A DNA stretch of 64,000 nucleotides from Pseudoalteromonas citrea. GTDB lineage: Bacteria; Pseudomonadota; Gammaproteobacteria; Enterobacterales; Alteromonadaceae. The DNA is taken from positions 186,001 through 250,000 of the forward strand of contig NZ_AHBZ03000023.1 of the NCBI RefSeq assembly GCF_000238375.3, read 5' to 3'. Positions 58,661-64,000 of the stretch are shown here, in pieces. The translations under genes and the position numbers were made by a program. Within the stretch, counting starts at the first letter, position 1. Every line of letters starts with the position of its first letter. Under the pieces are notes generated by a model, which made no database searches, was not told where the DNA came from, and saw only the letters and a list, made by a program, of their open reading frames with translations.

Positions 58661-59872
58661 TTAAAACATAAATGTGTTTAAATCATCTAAAGCACTAAAG
58701 AAATGTTCAATTTCAGACTCTGTATTATATAAATATGTAGATATTCTCAACACCTGCGACCCAGCTACAGACTCAATATAAGGCTGTGCACATAAGTGAC
58801 CATTCCTACACATAATGCCATACGTATCACTAAGTACTCTCGCGATATCATCTAACTTTGGTTGTGAAGGGATGCTAAAGCTCAATACCGCCCCTCGATC
58901 ACAATCACTATCTGGCTGAACTACTTGAATATAATCTCGTTCCAATGCCATGTTCAGCATTTTCTTACCCATATAAGTGTCATGGGCAGAAATAGTGTTA
59001 TACCCGATCTCATTGATATAATCAATTGCTGCAGTCAATCCGTATGCACCTGCTATATGAGGTGTTCCCGCTTCAAGTCGATGCGGTAACTTTCGTAAAC
59101 GAAACTCCTCCAAGTCTACCCAATCAACCATTCCCCCTCCATAATTTACTGGAGTCAACTGCTCTAGCATATCTTTCTTACCATACAATACCCCAATACC
59201 AGTCGGCCCTAGCATTTTATGAGGTGAAAAAGTTAGGAAATCAATATCTAGCTTTGAAACACTTACCTTACGATGTGGTACTGACTGAGCCGCATCCACT
59301 AACACTATCGCCCCCACTTCTTTCGCTGCTTTTGTCATTTCTTCCAACGGGTTGTAGATGCCAGTGACATTTGAACAATGTGTTATTGCAACAACTTTTG
59401 GTTTTAGCTTTAACAGCTCATAATAATGCTCTAAATCCAAACCACCAGCAGGTAATACTCGGACAGTATCTACACTCGAACGAGCCATCCAAGGCAATAA
59501 ATTTGAGTGATGGGAATCAGCACAAATTAAGACTTTATCTTCTTTTGTCAAACTCAAACCAGCTGCAACTAAGTTAACGGCTTCTGTCGTGTTTCTCAAA
59601 AAAACTATTTCATTACCTGCGCATGATAGTAGCTCTGCGGTTTTATACCTCGCTTCTTCATATCTATTTGATACCAATTCAAGGCTATAGCTTTTGCCTC
59701 TATGTACATTGGATGATATACCTGAATAATATTCAGTCGTTGCATCTATCATTGCCTGTGGCTTCAATGATGTTGCTGCACTGTCAAGATATACCACTCG
59801 GCGACCATCTATTTCCGTTTTTGTACCAGGAAAGTCATTCGCGATTTTTATTGTTAATTCTTCTTTAAACAT
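58661..59872 (-). CDS. SufS-like class V PLP-dependent enzyme (cysteine desulfurase family)
   Basis: A 403-residue fold-type I enzyme. PLP Lys219 is in FSPHKMLGPTG, Asp193 in LVDAAQSVPH, and HxH-like residues are in DSHHSNLLPW. The late motif RNGHLCAQP keeps the Cys (about 361) at the place of the SufS/CsdA nucleophile that takes sulfur from cysteine. So a desulfurase or sulfur-transfer role is possible, though related enzymes in secondary metabolism act as lyases, epimerases or aminotransferases. The gene overlaps the end of the PaaK-like gene by 8 nt (ATGTTTAA), indicating translational coupling. No SufU, SufE or ThiS-like partner is in the window. Confidence 0.85.
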   Translation of the reverse strand: MFKEELTIKIANDFPGTKTEIDGRRVVYLDSAATSLKPQAMIDATTEYYSGISSNVHRGKSYSLELVSNRYEEARYKTAELLSCAGNEIVFLRNTTEAVNLVAAGLSLTKEDKVLICADSHHSNLLPWMARSSVDTVRVLPAGGLDLEHYYELLKLKPKVVAITHCSNVTGIYNPLEEMTKAAKEVGAIVLVDAAQSVPHRKVSVSKLDIDFLTFSPHKMLGPTGIGVLYGKKDMLEQLTPVNYGGGMVDWVDLEEFRLRKLPHRLEAGTPHIAGAYGLTAAIDYINEIGYNTISAHDTYMGKKMLNMALERDYIQVVQPDSDCDRGAVLSFSIPSQPKLDDIARVLSDTYGIMCRNGHLCAQPYIESVAGSQVLRISTYLYNTESEIEHFFSALDDLNTFMF

Positions 59873-61127
59873 GACTAATTAGTCCTTTTACATATTGATA
59901 TTTACCAGATCTTTCTGCTGAAATATAGTTGACGACACTAACATCGACTCGAATGCCTGTTTCAAACTTTTCTTGAAGTGAATTAGCAATATACTGTTCA
60001 CTTCCTTGTTCATAATTTTCATTGACTATTATTTTTAATAGGAAGCTATTTTCCGTAGTTTGCTCTATCTGATATAGTTCTAACCATTGAGGCGCTCCAA
60101 TCAGCCTGTCGACCTGATTAGGCGACAAAAAAGGCAGCCCGTCTTTAGATAAGAAATGAGATAATTTACCTTCCATAATTATCTGCGGTCTATCACTTCC
60201 ACACTCACATTGGCCTTCTATGACTGAAACTATGTCTGCCGTACGATAGCGAATATGTGGTGAAGCGCCTTGGTCGATACTAGAAATACAAAGCTCTTTA
60301 AACGAGTCAGGAAGTGCCTCTCCATCTTCCAAATCCACATATTCAAAAAAGAAGCTATCATCATTTACATGTAAATGACCATGACTGCACTCCATAGCAA
60401 CCCAACCAAACTCAGTTGATGATAAAAGCTGGCTATACATATTCGGATCGGGGTAAAACTCTGTAATTTGTCTTCTACTGCATGCAGTCGTTCCAGTGTA
60501 TGCACCTATTATCGGTATCTGAGGCGGCATTAACCCTCGTTTCTTATATTCCCTCAACAAAAATGCAAAGTGTGTTGGATCGATATAAAAGAGATCGGGT
60601 TGAAACGTTTCAATTTCCTCGATTGTTCTATCAATCATTGCCTCTGTGGTCGTAAGGAGGTCATGATAAACAGGTAAAACTAGCGTATTATCGGCCAACG
60701 TCCTATCTTCAATGCTACTATTAGGGTTCGCACACTCAACATCAGAGCAATTAGGGGCCGCATACCTCGCAATCTTTCTGTCTAACTTTGTAAAAATTTC
60801 TAAAATTACTGGATTGATTTTTGTACATGATACTGCTCGGTTAAGTAAATTCATACCCATTTCTATCGTAATTAGTCTTTCACCTGTTGAACCTGAACTT
60901 CGGCTACTGGTAACCATAGGGTGATTAATAACAAACCCTTTGGCTAAAGTTCCAATCGGAAAGTTTTTCCTGTAGTCAGCCTTATCAGTAAACGGGATGT
61001 CATCTACATCTTGGATACCTTGAATTTTCTCTAGTTCAATATTATTTTCTGAGAAAGATTTTTTATAGAATCCGACATTATCATTCGCATACCTCAATTC
61101 CTTTAAAAAACTATTAAAGTTTTTCAT
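59865..61127 (-). CDS. PaaK/CapK-like adenylate-forming enzyme
   Basis: A 420-residue protein of the phenylacetate-CoA ligase / coenzyme F390 synthetase branch. It has the phosphate-binding loop SSGSTG at 77-82, the A5-like STEFGW, RYRTADIV near the adenylate aspartate, a Cys pair in GQCECGSDRP, and a C-terminal SGKYQYV in the position of the catalytic Lys region. Such enzymes activate a carboxylic acid as acyl-AMP and pass it to CoA, a carrier protein or another nucleophile. It lacks an attached T domain. Coupled to the SufS-like gene and 100 bp downstream of NRPS-1. It may supply a starter acid or modify the product; substrate unknown. Confidence 0.85.
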   Translation of the reverse strand: MKNFNSFLKELRYANDNVGFYKKSFSENNIELEKIQGIQDVDDIPFTDKADYRKNFPIGTLAKGFVINHPMVTSSRSSGSTGERLITIEMGMNLLNRAVSCTKINPVILEIFTKLDRKIARYAAPNCSDVECANPNSSIEDRTLADNTLVLPVYHDLLTTTEAMIDRTIEEIETFQPDLFYIDPTHFAFLLREYKKRGLMPPQIPIIGAYTGTTACSRRQITEFYPDPNMYSQLLSSTEFGWVAMECSHGHLHVNDDSFFFEYVDLEDGEALPDSFKELCISSIDQGASPHIRYRTADIVSVIEGQCECGSDRPQIIMEGKLSHFLSKDGLPFLSPNQVDRLIGAPQWLELYQIEQTTENSFLLKIIVNENYEQGSEQYIANSLQEKFETGIRVDVSVVNYISAERSGKYQYVKGLISHV

Positions 61128-61227
61128 TCTATAGCTCCGTTACTATTTTACTGTGTACATGAGCCAGTTTTTTATTTTTATTATTAATACAAACTGGCTG
61201 TAGTTCTATTAACCGTAGATTGAGATG

Positions 61228-64000
61228 TTAACCCCAATCCACTTCCTCGAAATCTTCATTTTGATCTGCACCCGAAATATTGAGCTTATCAGCTAACCAC
61301 TCAATTTGACTCTCTAACGTGAGCAGTGAAAATAACTCCCTAAGCTCCAGTGAAACCTCAAAAGTTTCCTTTATTTCGGCAATCAATTTCATAGCTAATA
61401 ATGAGTGTCCACCAATTTGGAAAAAGTTGTCTTTAACATCAACTTCATCTAAATTCAAAACTTGGCACCAAATTTTAGATAGCTGCTCTTCTATGGTGCT
61501 AGATGCTAACGATGTCGAATTTATAGCCCCCTCACATTTGATCTGACTTTCCAAGAAATCAATTTGACTCGAAAACGTTAACAGTGAGAATAGGTCTCTG
61601 AGCTCCATATTCACATCAAATTCTTCTTTAATATCTCCAATCAACTTCATTGCTAATAATGAATGTCCGCCCAGTTGGAAAAAGTTATCACTGTCTGAGA
61701 TACTTTCAACTGATAAGATTGAGCACCAAATATTACGTAGCTTCTGTTCAATATCACTGTCGTGAGATAATACGTTAGGTAGATTTCCCCTATTACTAGG
61801 TTTAATTTGCTTTAACAGATTAAAATCAACCTTACCCCCTGGTGTTTTAGGGATTTCATCCACTGGTATATATTCATCCGGCATCATATAGCCTGGTAAA
61901 CTTTGACTTATTTTACTCTCAATACAGTCAGAGTTAGACTGCTTTTTGGTGACAAAGTAAGCCACTATTTTAGTATTAACACCTAAGTCTTTACCATTAA
62001 TTGTCACCGCCGCATCAATTATACTATCTATACCTCGAATATGGGCAGCAACTTCTCCAAGCTCAACTCGGTAACCCCTCACCTTTACTTGGTCATCATT
62101 TCGAGAAATAAACTGAATATTACCGTTAGGCAAATATCGCACCAAGTCCCCAGTTCTAAATAGCGACTTATTTTTATCCCATGGGCATGGAATAAAGCTA
62201 TCATGTGTTAATTCATCGCGATTCAAATATCCGCTAGCTAGGCATTCCCCTGCTATATAAAGTTCTCCGATTGCACCTTTTGGAATAAAGTGTTGCTCGC
62301 CATTTAAAATGTAAAGCTGAGTATTAACCGTTGGCTTACCGATAGAAATAGGCTCTTTCGCCAGTAGTTTGGTAAACGCGGCATTAACCGTTGCCTCTGT
62401 TGGGCCATAAGCATTAATTACACTACGATTAACTCTTTCACAATAGCTATGTAAATCCTTGACTAATACTTGACTAATATTATCACCACTCACAATAAGA
62501 TCAACCGCGATATCGGAAGCTATAAGCTCAGGCAATACGAATTCCATCAGTAATGGCGTGGCATTAAATACCTTAATATCATTATTCTTGATCAATTTTG
62601 CTAACGTTGCAGGGTGCTTTACTTCATGCTCTGTCGGTATAACAACTGTATTACCGAGAATAACTGCAATTAGCCCTTTTAACGATGCATCGAATGCATA
62701 AGATGATACCCATAACCACCCATTATCACCTTCCATATTAAAACCATCCAATTGTTCTTTAAAAACATAGTAAAAGTTTAATAAGTTTTTATGAGTATTT
62801 AATACACCTTTTGGCAAACCGGTCGAACCAGAAGTATAAATTGTATAAGCAACGTCAGTACTAAGTTTATTGGAAATCGCGGGTTGCATTTTACTCGTAT
62901 CAATATCACTTTCTATATTAAGTAATTTCCCAGCAAAAAAAGATATCTTATCATGCGTATCACTATGGTATATTATCGTATTTATTCCCGCATCTTTAAT
63001 TATCATCTCATTTCTACGGCGGGGGTTTCCAGGTTCTAGGGGTATATATGGAACCCCAGCTTTCAACGCTGCTAACATTGCCACCACAGTGTCAATACTT
63101 CTATTTAAATATAATCCAATATACTCACCTGCCGGAGTCGTATTTAATAATACGCTGGAGAGTGCAGTTACCCTTCGATCTAACTCAGTAAAAGTGAGCT
63201 CCTGCTCCTCACAAATTAATGCTACTTTTTGAGAATATTGCTCAGCGGTTTTGCTAAATAATGATGAAATACTTTCACCCTCTAGGCTCTGAACGTTTCC
63301 ACCCGCTAATAATAATTGCTCTTCGACATCACTCGGCTCAGCGCAAAGCAGTGTGGATACCTGAACACTATCATCTTCCAATACTTGCTCAAGTAAGCTC
63401 GAATAAAAATCCACAAACCCCATGATGGTATCTTTTTCAAAAATGTCAGTACTATACAGTAACCCAACATCAACACTATTTTGGCTCCAGAATACTTGGA
63501 AACTAAGATCAAACTTTGTCTTCGTTTCCTCCATTTTTAACTCTGAAATACTCAGCTCATCAAACTCAAAGTGCTCACTTTCATTCCTAAGTAATGTAAA
63601 CCTGATTTGATGAACTGGGCTAAATGCTAAACTGCGTTCATGACCTAACTCGTTGACGATCGTGCTATAGTTTATTTCACCATTGGCCAATGACTGAACA
63701 TAATCTTTTTGTACCTCAGACAAATATTCTTTAAAAGTAGACTTGTCATCGACATCAAATCGCATCAACATTGTATCCGAAAAGCACCCTAGCATTGGTT
63801 CAAGCTTTTCATGATTTCTTTTATCTATTGGAGAACCCACGATTATATCGTTTGTTTGTGAATACGCACTCAATAATATTGAAAAGACCGTTTCATAAAA
63901 TAAATTAACGGTAATACCTCTGTGTTTACAATAAGCATCGACCTTGGCGGTCAATGCTGCAGGTAGAGTCGACCTTTGAAAGTCTCCTGCAAAAGTTTGC
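61228..64000 (-). CDS. Nonribosomal peptide synthetase NRPS-1, C-terminal part: C-A-T-T (5' end outside window)
   Basis: The frame is open to the right edge, so 924 C-terminal residues are seen; a TTG at 63954 is not a credible start. The fragment begins inside a condensation domain, downstream of its HHxxxDG motif. An A domain follows ([23 protein letters not shown]; code by eye DAKNISAVNK, not clearly assigned). Two consecutive carrier domains, DNFFQLGGHSLLAMKL and DNFFQIGGHSLLAMKL, close the protein, with an acidic tail EDFEEVDWG and no thioesterase. Tandem carriers can raise throughput or hold an intermediate for tailoring enzymes. It is the first synthetase gene visible in the locus and passes its chain to NRPS-2, as suggested by the docking features. 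Confidence 0.95.
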   Translation of the reverse strand, partial: QTFAGDFQRSTLPAALTAKVDAYCKHRGITVNLFYETVFSILLSAYSQTNDIIVGSPIDKRNHEKLEPMLGCFSDTMLMRFDVDDKSTFKEYLSEVQKDYVQSLANGEINYSTIVNELGHERSLAFSPVHQIRFTLLRNESEHFEFDELSISELKMEETKTKFDLSFQVFWSQNSVDVGLLYSTDIFEKDTIMGFVDFYSSLLEQVLEDDSVQVSTLLCAEPSDVEEQLLLAGGNVQSLEGESISSLFSKTAEQYSQKVALICEEQELTFTELDRRVTALSSVLLNTTPAGEYIGLYLNRSIDTVVAMLAALKAGVPYIPLEPGNPRRRNEMIIKDAGINTIIYHSDTHDKISFFAGKLLNIESDIDTSKMQPAISNKLSTDVAYTIYTSGSTGLPKGVLNTHKNLLNFYYVFKEQLDGFNMEGDNGWLWVSSYAFDASLKGLIAVILGNTVVIPTEHEVKHPATLAKLIKNNDIKVFNATPLLMEFVLPELIASDIAVDLIVSGDNISQVLVKDLHSYCERVNRSVINAYGPTEATVNAAFTKLLAKEPISIGKPTVNTQLYILNGEQHFIPKGAIGELYIAGECLASGYLNRDELTHDSFIPCPWDKNKSLFRTGDLVRYLPNGNIQFISRNDDQVKVRGYRVELGEVAAHIRGIDSIIDAAVTINGKDLGVNTKIVAYFVTKKQSNSDCIESKISQSLPGYMMPDEYIPVDEIPKTPGGKVDFNLLKQIKPSNRGNLPNVLSHDSDIEQKLRNIWCSILSVESISDSDNFFQLGGHSLLAMKLIGDIKEEFDVNMELRDLFSLLTFSSQIDFLESQIKCEGAINSTSLASSTIEEQLSKIWCQVLNLDEVDVKDNFFQIGGHSLLAMKLIAEIKETFEVSLELRELFSLLTLESQIEWLADKLNISGADQNEDFEEVDWG

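Overview
The window looks like a chromosomal segment of a marine gammaproteobacterium of the Alteromonadales, most like Pseudoalteromonas. This rests on the AT-rich Gram-negative gene content, a secreted S1 protease with PKD and PPC domains, a neutral sphingomyelinase, a DksA/TraR protein, RhlE, GlmS with a conserved 3' attTn7 sequence, and an RND exporter. Genus assignment is inference; no rRNA or other marker gene is present.

Left part (1-14.9 kb): the tail of a TPR protein, an exported lysyl-endopeptidase-like protease with a strong terminator, a large HExxH/beta-propeller surface protein, a two-component operon (NtrC-type regulator, histidine kinase, small membrane protein), a hexose-6-phosphate mutarotase, an outer-membrane porin, an AhpD-like protein, a YbaN-type membrane protein, a chemotaxis receptor and a DUF3297 protein. 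These are mostly ordinary genes.

Middle (15-31 kb): a two-gene unit encoding an LRR-Roc-COR-TIR protein of 1314 residues and a small two-TM DUF4231 (SLATT-like) protein, which resembles an immunity or conflict module. Then follow rhlE, a two-cysteine DksA-like gene, a sphingomyelinase and a seven-bladed FG-GAP protein. A nearly 2-kb tandem array of a 243-bp palindrome-bearing unit comes next, followed by a small type I-F CRISPR array (6 repeats, 5 spacers, no cas genes here). The array lies just downstream of glmS, next to the attTn7 site. A DeoR-family regulator precedes glmS, with two interlocked inverted repeats at its promoter.

Right part (31.3-64 kb): one minus-strand nonribosomal peptide synthetase locus that runs off the right edge. 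In transcription order it holds: NRPS-1 (5' end outside the window; C-A-T-T), a PaaK-like adenylating enzyme, a SufS-like class V PLP enzyme with its active-site Cys, a SyrP-like Fe(II)/2-oxoglutarate oxygenase, NRPS-2 (C-A-T-C-A-T), a second such oxygenase, NRPS-3 (four C-A-T modules plus thioesterase), a membrane-fusion protein and an RND pump. At least seven modules are visible. Binding-pocket residues read by eye suggest, in order: unclear (weakly Glu-like), basic, Asp-like, Gln, hydrophobic, Val-like, and a second hydrophobic residue with the same code. N-terminal TubC-type docking domains on NRPS-2 and NRPS-3, with acidic tails on NRPS-1 and NRPS-2, support the order 1-2-3. NRPS-3 is built from long, almost identical DNA repeats interrupted by divergent A-domain cores, a sign of recent module duplication or gene conversion. 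The product is not recognised.
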